DNA of 64,000 nt from Leclercia adecarboxylata (GCF_006874705.1 NZ_CP035382.1:4650001-4714000), one strand, 5' to 3'. Numbered from the stretch's first letter, positions 1 to 9,263 are shown. Notes: a model not told the origin generated them from the sequence alone. Translations and numbers: made by a program.

Positions 1-535
1 CGTGACGGACGAGCACGCTATCGGCAAAGCCTTTACCGAAGCGCTGCCCTTTACTGCCCTGCTGGCGGTCTTTTTCGCGGTGGTGGCGGTAATAGTCGAC
101 CAGCAGCTGTTTGCGCCGATCATCCGCTACGTGCTACAGGCCGAGCAAGATGCCCAGCTGTCGCTCTTCTATCTGTTTAACGGCCTGCTGTCGGCTATCT
201 CCGATAACGTGTTTGTCGGCTCGGTCTATATCAATGAGGCCAAAACCGCGCTACAGAGCGGGGCGATAAACCAGCAACAGTTTGAACTGCTGGCGGTAGC
301 GATCAACACCGGGACCAACCTGCCCTCCGTCGCCACGCCAAACGGCCAGGCGGCGTTCCTGTTCCTGCTCACCTCGGCGCTGGCGCCGCTGATAAGACTC
401 TCTTATGGCCGGATGGTGTGGATGGCTCTGCCCTATACGGTGGTATTAACCTGCGTCGGTTTGTTGTGCGTCAAAATTACCCTCATTCCTTTTACCCAAT
501 GGATGTTACAGACGGGTATACTGGCGACGCATTAA
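1..535 (+). CDS. nhaB: Na+/H+ antiporter NhaB, C-terminal part
   Basis: Inner-membrane sodium/proton antiporter that exports Na+ in exchange for H+ and helps hold Na+ and pH balance. Only about the last 177 residues are present; the gene enters from the left edge and ends with TAA at 533-535. Several hydrophobic membrane segments are visible, and the stretch with [16 protein letters not shown] followed by [18 protein letters not shown] is characteristic of NhaB. No upstream gene can be seen. It is followed by a short palindrome and then dsbB in the same orientation, the nhaB-dsbB order known from enterobacteria. Confidence 0.93.
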   Translation, partial: VTDEHAIGKAFTEALPFTALLAVFFAVVAVIVDQQLFAPIIRYVLQAEQDAQLSLFYLFNGLLSAISDNVFVGSVYINEAKTALQSGAINQQQFELLAVAINTGTNLPSVATPNGQAAFLFLLTSALAPLIRLSYGRMVWMALPYTVVLTCVGLLCVKITLIPFTQWMLQTGILATH

Positions 536-542
536 GTGAGTC

Positions 543-566
543 AGCCGGGTAATTTATTACCCGGCT
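543..566 (+). terminator. GC-rich hairpin after nhaB
   Basis: Perfect inverted repeat (AGCCGGGTAA, short loop, TTACCCGGCT) starting 8 bases after the nhaB stop. There is no T-run after it, so it is either a weak terminator or an mRNA 3'-end stabilising stem. Confidence 0.5.
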
Positions 567-677
567 GCACTGACGAATGATAAATATCCGATTACGTTAT
601 ATTTTGCGTGCCGAGACTGGCGCGCAAATTGTTTTCGTTTACACTGCGCTTTCTATACCTGTTCCAGGGAAATGATT

Positions 678-1208
678 ATGTTGAAATTTTTGAACCAATG
701 CTCGCGTGGACGCGGAGCGTGGTTGCTGTTGGCCCTGACCGCCTTCGCGCTCGAAATGGTGGCATTGTGGTTCCAGCATGTGATGTTGCTGAAGCCCTGT
801 GTGTTGTGTATCTATGAACGCAGCGCGCTGTTTGGCGTGATGGGCGCAGGCCTGGTCGGCGCCATCGCGCCGAAAAGCCCGCTGCGCTACGGCGCGATTG
901 CCATCTGGCTCTACAGCGCCGGAAAAGGCCTGCAGCTGGCCTGGGAGCACACCATGATCCAGCTGCATCCGTCGCCGTTTCAGACCTGCGATTTTGCCGC
1001 CCGCTTCCCGAGCTGGCTGCCGCTGGATAAGTGGCTGCCGCAGGTATTCGTGGCAAGCGGTGACTGCTCCGTGCGTCAGTGGGAGTTCCTGACCCTTGAG
1101 ATGCCGCAGTGGCTGGTGGGCATTTTCGCCGCCTATCTGGTCGTAGCGCTGCTGGTGCTGATTGCCCAGCCGTTTAAACCGAAAAAACGCGATCTGTTTG
1201 GGCGCTAA
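678..1208 (+). CDS. dsbB: Disulfide bond formation protein B (DsbB)
   Basis: Inner-membrane quinone reductase that reoxidises periplasmic DsbA and passes the electrons to ubiquinone or menaquinone. The 176-residue product matches the usual DsbB length. It has four hydrophobic segments, the first periplasmic redox pair C41-V-L-C44 and the second pair C104/C130. The start was placed at the second in-frame ATG (678) because AGGGA lies 7 bases upstream and the product then begins MLKFLNQC like known DsbB; an ATG at 672 is possible but has worse spacing. A BIME and a strong terminator follow. Confidence 0.96.
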   Translation: MLKFLNQCSRGRGAWLLLALTAFALEMVALWFQHVMLLKPCVLCIYERSALFGVMGAGLVGAIAPKSPLRYGAIAIWLYSAGKGLQLAWEHTMIQLHPSPFQTCDFAARFPSWLPLDKWLPQVFVASGDCSVRQWEFLTLEMPQWLVGIFAAYLVVALLVLIAQPFKPKKRDLFGR

Positions 1209-1277
1209 TGCCCGGCGGCGCTTCGCTTGCGCGGGCCTACGGTGTTGTAGGCCGGGTAAGCGCAGCGCCACCCGGCA
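1209..1277. repeat. BIME: two facing REP palindromes
   Basis: Two REP-type units in opposite orientation (1209-1240 and 1246-1276) in the space between dsbB and the terminator. Each contains GCCGGGTGGCGC-like arms around a GC-rich palindrome. The right unit is identical over about 31 bases to the REP at 52251-52282, and the whole element is almost an inverted copy of the one at 59314-59384. Confidence 0.85.
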
Positions 1278-1280
1278 ATA

Positions 1281-1307
1281 AAAAACCCGCCGAGGCGGGT
1301 TTTTTAT
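1281..1307. terminator. Bidirectional terminator between dsbB and ycgN
   Basis: Stem AACCCGCC/GGCGGGTT with an A-run before and a T-run after, so it can stop transcripts from both sides. It sits between the convergent genes dsbB and ycgN. Confidence 0.9.
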
Positions 1308-1750
1308 TATGCGCGGTTTGGGTGATTCATAATATGGTCTTCCCAGTCGCGCACCTCTGATTCCCGCACCGCAATGTGGCGCACAGAAATTCGCTCGCCG
1401 TGCATCGCCGCTTTAGAACCGGCCAGCAGCGGGTGCCACTTCGGCAGGTCTTTCCCTTCCGCCAGCAGACGATAGGCGCAGGTCGGCGGCAGCCATTCAA
1501 AGGTCGGCAGGTTATCGCGGGTCAACTTGATGCAGTCCGGCTCTAACTCGAAGCGGCGCTCGTAGTTTCGGCACTGGCAGGTTTTGATGTTCAGCTGATT
1601 GCAGGCGACGTTGGTGAAATAGATTTCGTCCGAGTCTTCATCCATCAGCTTATGCAGACAGCACTGCCCGCAGCCATCGCACAGCGATTCCCACTCGGCG
1701 TCGGTCATGTTGTCGAGAGTCTTGCTTTGCCAGAAAGGGATTTCGCTCAT
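1307..1750 (-). CDS. ycgN: YcgN, UPF0260 cysteine-rich protein
   Basis: Conserved protein of unknown function (UPF0260/YkgJ-like CxxCxxCC family). The cysteine cluster CDGCGQCC is near residues 25-32 and further cysteines follow ([17 protein letters not shown]), a pattern consistent with a metal or Fe-S site; this is family knowledge, not proof of function. The start was set at ATG 1750 (MSEIPFWQ, 147 aa), which has GGA 7 bases upstream; a GTG at 1762 would add four residues. Its terminator overlaps the one after dsbB. Confidence 0.9.
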   Translation of the reverse strand: MSEIPFWQSKTLDNMTDAEWESLCDGCGQCCLHKLMDEDSDEIYFTNVACNQLNIKTCQCRNYERRFELEPDCIKLTRDNLPTFEWLPPTCAYRLLAEGKDLPKWHPLLAGSKAAMHGERISVRHIAVRESEVRDWEDHIMNHPNRA

Positions 1751-1843
1751 AAGGATGTCCACACGTCAAAATAAAGCGCACCTTATAACCAGTCTGGCAC
1801 CTCGATGCAAGTTTTGCCGCCCAAAAGGGGCGGCAAGCGGGGA

Positions 1844-2503
1844 TTACAGCACGCGGGTTTTCAGCGACAGGCCGTTAACGGCCACTTCCAGCTCGTCGCC
1901 GCCGGAGAGTGGACCCACCCCTTCCGGGGTGCCGGTGAGGATCACATCGCCCGGTTTGAGGGTGAAATAACGACTCATATAGGCAATCAGCGGCACAATC
2001 TTATGGATCATGTCGGCGGTGGTGCCCTGCTGACGCACCTCGCCGTTCACCTTCAGGCTCAGGGTGGTGTTCTGCGGATCGTCCTGAAACTCCGATACCG
2101 GGACAAATCCGGAGATCGGGCACGAGTTATCAAAACCTTTGGCTTTTTCCCACGGCTGGCCCGCTTTCTTCATTTTGCCCTGCACATCGCGCAGGGTCAG
2201 ATCCAGCGCCACACCATAACCGGCAATCGCCTTCTGCACATGATCTTCAGAAGCCTGACGCAGCGTGGCGCCGATCAGCACCGCCAGCTCCACTTCGTGG
2301 TGAACCGAGCCAAGCCCCTGGGGTAATGCCAGCGGCTGGCGGATATCACAGAGCGCCGTTTCCGGTTTAATGAACAGCACCGGCTCGTCCGGAATCGCGC
2401 TTCCCATTTCCTGAATATGCTTTGCGTAATTACTTCCTACGCAGACGACTTTACTTACCGGATAATCCAGTAAGGCTCCTTGCCAGTTATGATGTTGATA
2501 CAT
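1844..2503 (-). CDS. ycgM: YcgM, fumarylacetoacetate hydrolase-family protein
   Basis: Member of the FAH superfamily of metal-dependent hydrolases, isomerases and decarboxylases that act on 2-oxo acid or enol substrates. The 219-residue length equals the E. coli homologue. Family signs include VGSNYAKHI near the start, the metal-binding HHEVELAVLIG, LDLTLRDVQ, and the C-terminal DVILTGTPEGVG. The true substrate is not evident from sequence; related single-domain proteins act as acylpyruvases or oxaloacetate tautomerases. It lies between ycgN and ycgL, all leftward, and may be co-transcribed with ycgL. Confidence 0.92.
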   Translation of the reverse strand: MYQHHNWQGALLDYPVSKVVCVGSNYAKHIQEMGSAIPDEPVLFIKPETALCDIRQPLALPQGLGSVHHEVELAVLIGATLRQASEDHVQKAIAGYGVALDLTLRDVQGKMKKAGQPWEKAKGFDNSCPISGFVPVSEFQDDPQNTTLSLKVNGEVRQQGTTADMIHKIVPLIAYMSRYFTLKPGDVILTGTPEGVGPLSGGDELEVAVNGLSLKTRVL

Positions 2504-2550
2504 ATACGTCCCCTGAACGGTTAATGTGACGCTGACAGATAATTCTTAAA

Positions 2551-2826
2551 CTATTTTTTCCCCTGCGCCTCGAGATGCTGTTTGAGTAAATTCTCTTGCG
2601 GTGGAGGGAGTTGTAAATAATAGCCCTGTTCGGTCAATGCGGTTTTTACTTTTTCCAGATCGGCGTTGCTCAGCTGCTTACGCCCGTCGAGGGGCATGAG
2701 CATCACCAGCTGCGGCTTACCGAAGCTTTTCAGCAGTGCCTCAGGCACGCGGGAGAAATCGTCCTTTTTTTCGACATACAGGTAGGTCTGGTCGCGCTGG
2801 GTACTTCTGTAGATCACACAAAACAT
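2551..2826 (-). CDS. ycgL: YcgL domain protein
   Basis: Small conserved protein (91 aa) of the YcgL/UPF0745 family; function unknown. The N-terminus MFCVIYRS and the core [16 protein letters not shown] and [11 protein letters not shown] match the family. E. coli annotations sometimes use an upstream start that adds a dozen residues; here ATG 2826 is the first clean start and little room is left before the divergent minC leader. It is divergent from minC with about 125 bases between them. Confidence 0.9.
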   Translation of the reverse strand: MFCVIYRSTQRDQTYLYVEKKDDFSRVPEALLKSFGKPQLVMLMPLDGRKQLSNADLEKVKTALTEQGYYLQLPPPQENLLKQHLEAQGKK

Positions 2827-2951
2827 ATATTTACTCTGAATTAAGCGGGAGGGTGACTTGCCTCAATATAATTGTGACTATAACATGCCTGATACTCTTC
2901 GGAATATCACGGCGCGCACGTCGTGGTAAAAGCAAATTGAGTAAGGCCAGG

Positions 2952-3644
2952 ATGTCAAACACGCCCATCGAGCTTAAAGGCAGTAGCTTCACCTTATCAG
3001 TGGTTCATTTGCATGAAGCAAAACCCGAGGTTATTCGTCAGGCGTTAGAAGACAAAATCGCCCAGGCGCCCGCATTTCTGAAACATGCGCCCGTGGTCAT
3101 CAACGTAAGCGGCCTCGAAGCGCCGGTTAACTGGCACCATTTGCAGCAGGCGGTCACCGCCACCGGCCTGCGAATTGTGGGCATCAGCGGCTGCAAAGAC
3201 GCTGAACTGAAAGCCGAAATCGATCGGGCGGGTCTTCCGCTGCTGAACGAAGGCAAAGATAAAGCCCCACGCGCAGAGCCCCCTGCCCCACCTGAAGTCC
3301 CTGTTACTCCTGTCACAAAAACGCGATTGATTGATCTGCCGGTGCGTTCCGGTCAGCGCATTTATGCGCCAAACTGTGACCTGATTGTGACCAACCACGT
3401 CAGCGCGGGGGCGGAGCTGATTGCGGATGGCAATATCCATATTTATGGCTCAATGCGAGGCCGTGCGCTGGCGGGTGCCAGCGGCGATCGCGATGCGCAA
3501 ATTTTTTGTACCCACCTGGAGGCGGAGCTGGTCTCCATCGCAGGTGTTTACTGGCTGAGTGATAACATCCCGGCCGAATTTTCTGGCAAAGCGGCACGTC
3601 TGCGCCTGGCAGACAACGCTTTGACCGTTCAACCGTTGAATTGA
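2952..3644 (+). CDS. minC: Septum site-determining protein MinC
   Basis: Inhibitor of FtsZ polymerisation that blocks cell division at the poles. It works with MinD (membrane recruitment) and MinE (oscillation). The product has 230 residues. The N-terminal FtsZ-inhibiting domain (from [17 protein letters not shown]) and the C-terminal beta-helix that binds MinD ([27 protein letters not shown]) are joined by a Pro/Ala-rich linker near residues 100-120. An in-frame extension back to 2736 exists but does not resemble MinC, so ATG 2952 was chosen. First gene of minCDE. Confidence 0.97.
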   Translation: MSNTPIELKGSSFTLSVVHLHEAKPEVIRQALEDKIAQAPAFLKHAPVVINVSGLEAPVNWHHLQQAVTATGLRIVGISGCKDAELKAEIDRAGLPLLNEGKDKAPRAEPPAPPEVPVTPVTKTRLIDLPVRSGQRIYAPNCDLIVTNHVSAGAELIADGNIHIYGSMRGRALAGASGDRDAQIFCTHLEAELVSIAGVYWLSDNIPAEFSGKAARLRLADNALTVQPLN

Positions 3645-3667
3645 TCCCTTTTTAACAAGGAATTTCT

Positions 3668-4480
3668 ATGGCACGCATTATTGTTGTTACTTCGGGTAAA
3701 GGAGGCGTTGGCAAGACCACCTCCAGCGCGGCCATCGCTACTGGTTTGGCCCAGAAGGGAAAGAAAACCGTCGTTATTGATTTCGATATCGGCCTGCGTA
3801 ACCTTGACCTGATTATGGGTTGTGAACGCCGCGTGGTGTACGATTTTGTGAACGTGATTCAGGGTGACGCCACGCTGAATCAGGCGATGATTAAAGATAA
3901 ACGTACCGACAACCTTTATATTCTTCCCGCTTCGCAGACGCGCGACAAGGATGCGCTGACCCGTGAAGGCGTGGAAAAAGTGCTCGATGAGCTGAAAAAA
4001 ATGGAGTTCGATTTCGTGGTCTGCGATTCACCGGCGGGCATCGAAACCGGCGCGCTGATGGCGCTCTACTTCGCCGATGAAGCCATCATCACCACCAACC
4101 CGGAAGTGTCGTCCGTGCGCGACTCCGACCGTATTTTAGGGATCCTCGCCTCGAAATCCCGCCGTGCGGAAAATGGCGAAGAACCGATTAAAGAGCACCT
4201 GTTGCTGACCCGTTATAATCCGGGTCGTGTCAATAAAGGTGATATGCTGAGTATGGAAGACGTGCTGGAGATCCTGCGCATCAAACTGGTTGGCGTCATC
4301 CCGGAAGATCAATCCGTGCTGCGCGCGTCTAACCAGGGTGAACCGGTTATCCTCGACGCTAACGCAGACGCCGGTAAAGCGTATGCGGACACGGTAGATC
4401 GTCTGCTCGGAGAAGAACGTCCTTTCCGCTTCATAGAAGAAGAGAAGAAAGGTTTCCTCAAACGCCTGTTCGGAGGATAA
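3668..4480 (+). CDS. minD: Septum site-determining ATPase MinD
   Basis: Membrane-associated ATPase of the ParA/MinD family. It dimerises with ATP on the inner membrane, carries MinC, and is released by MinE-stimulated hydrolysis. The 270 residues show the deviant Walker A motif KGGVGKTT at residues 11-18 and a C-terminal amphipathic targeting helix ending GFLKRLFGG. An AAGGA ribosome site precedes the ATG. It is 23 bases after minC and 3 bases before minE, a classic operon. Confidence 0.98.
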   Translation: MARIIVVTSGKGGVGKTTSSAAIATGLAQKGKKTVVIDFDIGLRNLDLIMGCERRVVYDFVNVIQGDATLNQAMIKDKRTDNLYILPASQTRDKDALTREGVEKVLDELKKMEFDFVVCDSPAGIETGALMALYFADEAIITTNPEVSSVRDSDRILGILASKSRRAENGEEPIKEHLLLTRYNPGRVNKGDMLSMEDVLEILRIKLVGVIPEDQSVLRASNQGEPVILDANADAGKAYADTVDRLLGEERPFRFIEEEKKGFLKRLFGG

Positions 4481-4483
4481 GTT

Positions 4484-4753
4484 ATGGCATTACTGGACTT
4501 TTTTCTCTCGCGGAAAAAAAGCACCGCTAACATCGCAAAAGAGCGTCTGCAGATCATCGTGGCAGAACGCCGCCGCAGCGACGCGGAACCGCACTACCTG
4601 CCGCAGCTGCGTAAAGACATTCTGGAAGTGATCTGCAAGTATGTGCAGATTGACCCGGAAATGGTGACCGTACAGCTGGAGCAAAAGGACGGGGATATCT
4701 CGATTCTGGAGCTCAACGTGACCCTGCCGGAAGCGGAAGAGTCGCGTTCTTAA
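4484..4753 (+). CDS. minE: Cell division topological specificity factor MinE
   Basis: Stimulates MinD ATPase and sets up the pole-to-pole oscillation that frees midcell for division. The product has 89 residues (E. coli 88). The N-terminal membrane and MinD-binding part ([12 protein letters not shown], then [17 protein letters not shown]) and the C-terminal dimerisation domain ([19 protein letters not shown]) are highly conserved. Only the last residues (EESRS) differ from the E. coli tail. A BIME follows directly. Confidence 0.98.
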
Positions 4754-4761
4754 CCGTGGTT

Positions 4762-4831
4762 GTTGCCGGGCGGCGCGACGCTTGCCCGGCCTACGGATTT
4801 GTAGCCCCGGCAAGCATCGCGCCGCCGGGGG
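4762..4831. repeat. BIME: paired REP palindromes after minE
   Basis: Two REP-like palindromes facing each other (TTGCCGGGCGGCGCGACGC at the left and a GCGCCGCCGGGG-ended unit at the right) fill the gap between the convergent genes minE and rnd. They are related to, but not the same subtype as, the REPs at 1209, 52251 and 59314. No separate terminator is seen, so this stem may also limit read-through. Confidence 0.8.
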
Positions 4832-4844
4832 TTACAGAGCCCAG

Positions 4845-5972
4845 TTACTGCGGATATTCTTCCAGCAACGCATTCAGGCGATCGGCCATCAGTTCTCCGC
4901 GCCAGCCTGCCATCAGTTCCGGCGTACCATTCTGCGGTTTCAGCTTCCAGTGCGCATTCAGCAGCTGGTTGATCTGACGACGTGAGGCCAGCAGCTCGGC
5001 GCTGACTTTACTTTCCGCCGCCACTTCCTGCACCAGGGCTTTGATCGCCTTAAACGCTTTGCGATAACCCGGCATATCCATCAGGTTTAACAGCGGCTGC
5101 GGCAATGCCTCTTCCGGCAACGCCTGCGCCTTCTCCACCAGCGCCAGCAGGGTTTTACCGTGGAAGCGGATCTCCGAACCGGAAAGCCCGATGCTGTCCA
5201 GCTCGCCCAGGCTACCCGGCATGTAACGCGCCACGGCCCACAGATGCTCTTCACGCACCACAAAGTTCACTGCCAGATCGCGCTCGCGCGCCTTACGCAG
5301 ACGCCAGTCGGCCAGCAGCTGCAGACAGGCCAGCTGGCGGGTGCGCAGCTGCCAGGCATTGCTGATGTCGCGCCACGCCTCTTTCGGATCGGTGATCTCC
5401 TGACGACGCAGCTGCGTCATCCGGCACTCATTCAGGGCGGCAGGCAGCCAGCCGGAGGCTTCGGCCTCTTTCATCAGCTGACCGGCGATCGGCAGCAGGT
5501 AGAACACATCCGCCGCCGCGTAGTCGAGCTGGCGTTCCGTCAGCGGGCGAGCCAGCCAGTCGGTGCGGGACTCGCTCTTGTCGATCGCCAGCCCGGTGTA
5601 CTCTTCCACCATGGCGGCAAAGCCCCAGGACAGCGGACGACCGGCAAAGGCGGCGAGGATCTGGGTGTCGATCAGCGGCTCCGGCATGATGCCGAAGGTA
5701 TTAAGGAAAACTTCCAGATCTTCACTGCCGGCATGCAGATATTTGGTGATGGCGGTATTCAGCAGCAACTCGCGCATCGGCGCCCAGTCGGTGATCCCCA
5801 GCGGGTCGATAAGCGACACATTTTTTCCGTCATACATCTGGATCAGACCCAGCTGCGGGTAATAGGTGCGGGTCCGCACAAACTCGGTATCCAGCGCAAT
5901 GGCGGGTGCGTCACGGGTGACATCGCACAGCGAAGCCAGCTCGTCGTTGGTGGTGATCATCTGGTAATTCAA
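4845..5972 (-). CDS. rnd: Ribonuclease D
   Basis: 3'-5' exoribonuclease that trims tRNA precursors and other small RNAs. A DEDD exonuclease domain comes first (LDTEF, HAGSEDLEVF, LIDTQILAAF and the DEDDy motif YAAADVFYL), followed by two HRDC domains. The start is set at TTG 5972, giving 375 residues, the exact length of E. coli RNase D, whose gene is known to start with UUG. The longer reading frame to 6041 runs through the fadD terminator and is not credible. A run of U upstream (6001-6006 region) lies where a uridine-rich translation signal is known in E. coli. There is almost no Shine-Dalgarno. Confidence 0.95.
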   Translation of the reverse strand: MNYQMITTNDELASLCDVTRDAPAIALDTEFVRTRTYYPQLGLIQMYDGKNVSLIDPLGITDWAPMRELLLNTAITKYLHAGSEDLEVFLNTFGIMPEPLIDTQILAAFAGRPLSWGFAAMVEEYTGLAIDKSESRTDWLARPLTERQLDYAAADVFYLLPIAGQLMKEAEASGWLPAALNECRMTQLRRQEITDPKEAWRDISNAWQLRTRQLACLQLLADWRLRKARERDLAVNFVVREEHLWAVARYMPGSLGELDSIGLSGSEIRFHGKTLLALVEKAQALPEEALPQPLLNLMDMPGYRKAFKAIKALVQEVAAESKVSAELLASRRQINQLLNAHWKLKPQNGTPELMAGWRGELMADRLNALLEEYPQ

Positions 5973-6000
5973 ATCATATTCTCTTTGGTTTGCGCCCATA

Positions 6001-6024
6001 AAAAAACGCCGGCATGGCCAGCGT
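6001..6024 (-). terminator. fadD terminator; its U-tail lies upstream of rnd
   Basis: On the minus strand, stem CGCTGGC/GCCGGCG with loop CAT followed by six T. It ends fadD transcripts, and its T-run is also the uridine-rich stretch about 29 bases before the rnd UUG start. Confidence 0.8.
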
Positions 6025-6046
6025 CTTTGGGTGACTAACACGAAGC

Positions 6047-7732
6047 TCAGGCTTTATTGTCTACTTTGGCGCGCGCTTCGTCACGTAATTCTCGTCGTAA
6101 TATCTTCCCGACGTTCGATTTGGGCAGTTCGTCGCGAAACTCCACCAGTTTCGGCACTTTGTAGCCGGTCAGCTGGCGACGGCAGAAGGTGATCAGCGCC
6201 TCTTCACTCAGGGACGGATCTTTTTTCACCACAAAGATTTTCACCGTTTCACCGCTGCTGCCCGCCGGAACACCTACTGCAGCCACTTCCAGCACGCCGT
6301 TGTGCTGCATCACTACGTCTTCGATCTCGTTCGGATAGACGTTGAACCCGGAGACCAGGATCATGTCTTTCTTGCGATCGACGATGCGCAGGAAACCTTC
6401 GTCATCCATCACCGCGATATCCCCGGTGTGCAGCCAGCCGTCCTTGATGATTTCATCGGTAGCATCCGGACGCTGCCAGTAGCCCAGCATCACCTGCGGC
6501 CCTTTCACGCACAGTTCACCCGGTTCACCATGCGCCACTTCGTTATCTTCATCATCCACCAGTTTGGCTTCGGTGGAGGGCACCGGCAGGCCGATGCTGC
6601 CGCTGTGGTAGTCGATATCGTGCGGGTTCACGCTCACCAGCGGGGCGCACTCGGTCAGGCCATAGCCCTCCAGCAGATACTGCCCGGTAAGTTTGACCCA
6701 ACGCTCGGCCACCGCCTGCTGCACCGGCATCCCACCGCCCGCCGACAGATGCAGGGTGGAGAAGTCGAGCTGTTGGAACTCTTTGTTATTCAACAGCGCG
6801 TTAAACAGGGTGTTCACCCCGGTCATGGCGGTGAAAGGATATTTCGCCAGCTCTTTGACCAGCCCCGGAATATCGCGCGGGTTGGTGATCAGGACGTTCT
6901 GCCCGCCAAGCTCGATAAACAGCAGGCAGTTCATGGTCAGGGCGAAGATGTGATAGAGCGGCAGCGCGGTGATCACCAGCTCTTTGCCACGATGCAGCAG
7001 CGGCCCGTAGGTGGCGTTCACCTGCTCGAGGTTCGCCAGCATGTTGCGGTGGGTCAGCATCGCCCCTTTCGCCACCCCGGTGGTCCCCCCGGTGTACTGC
7101 AGGAAGGCCAGATCCTGCGGCACCAGTTCCGGTTTCACGTACTGCATGCGGTAGCCGTTGTGCAGCGCCCGGCGGAAGGAGATGGCGTCCGGCAGGTGAT
7201 ATTTAGGCACCAGACGTTTGACGTACTTGACGACGAAGTTCACCAGCGTCCCTTTGGCGGTGGAGAGCTGATCGCCCATCCGCGTCAGAATGACGTGTTT
7301 CACCTGGGTTTTGTCGACCACTTTCTCGAGGGTGTGCGCGAAGTTCGAGACAATCACAATTGCCGCTGCGCCGCTGTCGTTCAGCTGATGCTCCAGCTCG
7401 CGCGGGGTATACAGCGGGTTAACGTTAACCACGATCATCCCGGCGCGCAGAATGCCAAACAGCGCCACCGGATATTGCAGCAGGTTCGGCATCATCAGCG
7501 CGACCCGGTCGCCTTTTTTCAGGCCTAAACCCTGTTGCAGGTAGGCCGCAAACGCCCGGCTGCGCTCTTCCAGCTTACGGAAGGTCATCACCTCACCCAT
7601 GTTCACAAACGCAGGCTGATCGGCGTAGCGCGTCACGGAGTTTTCAAACAGTTCAACCAGGGATTGATAACGGTCAGGATTGATCTCTGCAGGCACATCC
7701 GCAGGATAACGGTTAAGCCAAACCTTCTTCAC
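6047..7732 (-). CDS. fadD: Long-chain fatty acid-CoA ligase FadD
   Basis: Activates imported long-chain fatty acids to acyl-CoA at the inner membrane, using ATP via an acyl-adenylate. ANL-family motifs are present: the P-loop-like [24 protein letters not shown] and the FACS signature [18 protein letters not shown], with the C-terminal lysine region [11 protein letters not shown]. The start is GTG 7732 (561 aa, the known length) because AGAGGTGA lies directly upstream; in-frame starts at 7765 and 7798 would add an unconserved tail. It is the last gene before rnd in a leftward block. A candidate FadR site lies upstream. Confidence 0.97.
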   Translation of the reverse strand: MKKVWLNRYPADVPAEINPDRYQSLVELFENSVTRYADQPAFVNMGEVMTFRKLEERSRAFAAYLQQGLGLKKGDRVALMMPNLLQYPVALFGILRAGMIVVNVNPLYTPRELEHQLNDSGAAAIVIVSNFAHTLEKVVDKTQVKHVILTRMGDQLSTAKGTLVNFVVKYVKRLVPKYHLPDAISFRRALHNGYRMQYVKPELVPQDLAFLQYTGGTTGVAKGAMLTHRNMLANLEQVNATYGPLLHRGKELVITALPLYHIFALTMNCLLFIELGGQNVLITNPRDIPGLVKELAKYPFTAMTGVNTLFNALLNNKEFQQLDFSTLHLSAGGGMPVQQAVAERWVKLTGQYLLEGYGLTECAPLVSVNPHDIDYHSGSIGLPVPSTEAKLVDDEDNEVAHGEPGELCVKGPQVMLGYWQRPDATDEIIKDGWLHTGDIAVMDDEGFLRIVDRKKDMILVSGFNVYPNEIEDVVMQHNGVLEVAAVGVPAGSSGETVKIFVVKKDPSLSEEALITFCRRQLTGYKVPKLVEFRDELPKSNVGKILRRELRDEARAKVDNKA

Positions 7733-7804
7733 TACATCACCTCTGAAATGCGTGTTCGTCGTCATCACAGCCCCGGTTAATAAACAAGTCGTTAACATAA
7801 TATT

Positions 7805-7821
7805 AACTCAGCGTACCAGTT
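7805..7821. promoter_or_regulatory. Candidate FadR operator upstream of fadD
   Basis: On the minus strand it reads AACTGGTACGCTGAGTT. The left half CTGGTACG matches known FadR operators and the right half is poorer. It lies 73 bases before the fadD start. FadR control of fadD is established in E. coli; this exact site is my inference. Confidence 0.45.
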
Positions 7822-7881
7822 TATTAATTGTCCGGATTTAAGGTTGCGAAGCGCGTCACTATTTATTTTTGTTATAGCGAT

Positions 7882-7917
7882 AAAAAAAACGAAACAGCGG
7901 CAGGGCCGCTGTTTCTT
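7882..7917 (-). terminator. yeaY terminator
   Basis: Stem AAACAGCGGC/GCCGCTGTTT with a long T-run on the minus strand, 20 bases beyond the yeaY stop. Confidence 0.85.
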
Positions 7918-7936
7918 CTTCAGTCATAACAGATAT

Positions 7937-8530
7937 TTACTCTGTTACCACCGTCCGAACCTGAGCCGGTCCGGGACCATAACCTGGCCAGCCGCCATAG
8001 CCGTAGCCATATCCATAGCGCCACGGATGCGGGCCCCAGTACCAGGGATCGATAGGCTGCGGCGGCATCACTACCTGCTGCACTACTCGCCAGCGTTTAT
8101 AGCCGTTGGCCTGCAGGGTCATAAATTTATACGGCGTGTTGCCAATTTTGCCCTGCTCCGCGCCGGTGATGGTGCCGACGACGGTGACCAGCTGGCCACG
8201 GAAGTCTACCGGGTCGAGGAAACCGTTCACATCGGCATAGATGCGCCCGCGTGAGGCTTCACCCAACATCGGCCGCGCGCCGCTGTCCAGCGGAACGGTG
8301 GCAATTTCCAGACGGGTTTTCCCCTGCTGGTTCATCACCTCCACCACTTTGCCGCCAAAGCGTGCTTCCTGGCCGACGTACAGTTCCGGGGCGTTCATCA
8401 CCCGGACCAGATCCTGCTGCGGTGTCGGGCTGCTGCCCTTGATCGCATCAGGGACAGAGACACATCCTGTTAATGCCAGGGCCAGCGCCCCGACGGTCAG
8501 CAGACGAACGACATATTTTTGAACCGCCAT
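7937..8530 (-). CDS. yeaY: YeaY, Slp-family outer membrane lipoprotein
   Basis: Predicted lipoprotein of the Slp (starvation lipoprotein) family. The N-terminal signal peptide ends in a lipobox LTGC at residues 20-23, so Cys23 would be lipidated. The next residue is Val, which fits outer-membrane sorting. The core ([41 protein letters not shown]) is typical of the family. The C-terminus is unusual in composition: a Trp/Tyr/Gly/Pro-rich tail with repeated GY units near residues 172-187. Physiological role unknown. It lies 37 bases downstream of tsaB and is probably co-transcribed with it. Confidence 0.92.
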   Translation of the reverse strand: MAVQKYVVRLLTVGALALALTGCVSVPDAIKGSSPTPQQDLVRVMNAPELYVGQEARFGGKVVEVMNQQGKTRLEIATVPLDSGARPMLGEASRGRIYADVNGFLDPVDFRGQLVTVVGTITGAEQGKIGNTPYKFMTLQANGYKRWRVVQQVVMPPQPIDPWYWGPHPWRYGYGYGYGGWPGYGPGPAQVRTVVTE

Positions 8531-8567
8531 GATGCGACTCCTTTTTCTCAGGCTCTGATACTGAGAT

Positions 8568-9263
8568 TCACTCCCGGCCCGGAAGTTTCTTCCACGCTAC
8601 GGTGTTTCGCAAATAAACCGGCTCGGCCTTCTCGACCGCCACGGTGTTTCCTGCGGCCAGCAGCTGACGGGCGATAGGCAGCATATCTTCGGCGGCAGGC
8701 AGCAGCACCTTGCCGTCCACCAGGGTCAGACCGCTGTCGTTTGCCATCGCTGGCCACGCCGGCCAGCCGGTCCCGACGGTCGCCCACTCACCGGAAAGCT
8801 GCTTCATGCGCTCGCCTGCCGCTTCCGGCGTGAGCACGGCTTCGCTCTCTTCACCGTGCCAGACGCCCTGCTCATCGCGGGTGTACTCCGCCCAGTAGAC
8901 TTCGCCCATCCGGGCGTCAATGGCGGCCAGCACGCGGGTGGCACCGGTGTTGCGCCAGGCGCCCTCAGCCATGGTGGCGAGGGTCGAAACGCCAATCATC
9001 GGCAGTTCGGCGCCCAGCGCCAGCCCCTGGGCAATGCCAATACCGATGCGCACGCCGGTAAAGCTGCCGGGGCCGCGGCCATAAGCCAGAGCATCGAGGT
9101 TATTCAGGGAGGTGTTGCCCTCGGTGAGGATCATCTTCACCAAAGGCAGGATACGTTGGGTATGTTCCCGGGGGCACTCTTCGAAATGAGCACAGAGTTT
9201 ACCGTCGTTCCACAGGGCAACAGAGCAGGCCTCTGTGGCGGTATCAATAGCCAGAATTCGCAT
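8568..9263 (-). CDS. tsaB: tRNA t6A modification protein TsaB
   Basis: Essential partner of TsaD and TsaE in making N6-threonylcarbamoyladenosine at position 37 of ANN-decoding tRNAs. TsaB is the non-catalytic paralogue of TsaD in the ASKHA fold. The 231 residues equal the E. coli length. Typical features are [17 protein letters not shown] at the start and [22 protein letters not shown] near residue 60-80. It lies 66 bases after yoaA and 37 before yeaY, same strand. Confidence 0.96.
   Translation of the reverse strand: MRILAIDTATEACSVALWNDGKLCAHFEECPREHTQRILPLVKMILTEGNTSLNNLDALAYGRGPGSFTGVRIGIGIAQGLALGAELPMIGVSTLATMAEGAWRNTGATRVLAAIDARMGEVYWAEYTRDEQGVWHGEESEAVLTPEAAGERMKQLSGEWATVGTGWPAWPAMANDSGLTLVDGKVLLPAAEDMLPIARQLLAAGNTVAVEKAEPVYLRNTVAWKKLPGRE

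Noticed and set aside
594..660. PurR-like box before dsbB (resembles the purT leader)
   Set aside because: The GCGCAAATTGTTTTCGTTT stretch fails at several fixed positions of the PUR consensus.
2736..2951. N-terminal extension of minC by 72 residues
   Set aside because: The extension is unlike MinC and runs through ycgL's start and the divergent promoter region.
6302..7528. 408-codon plus-strand frame opposite fadD
   Set aside because: Antisense shadow; no start signal or domain, and fadD is full length.
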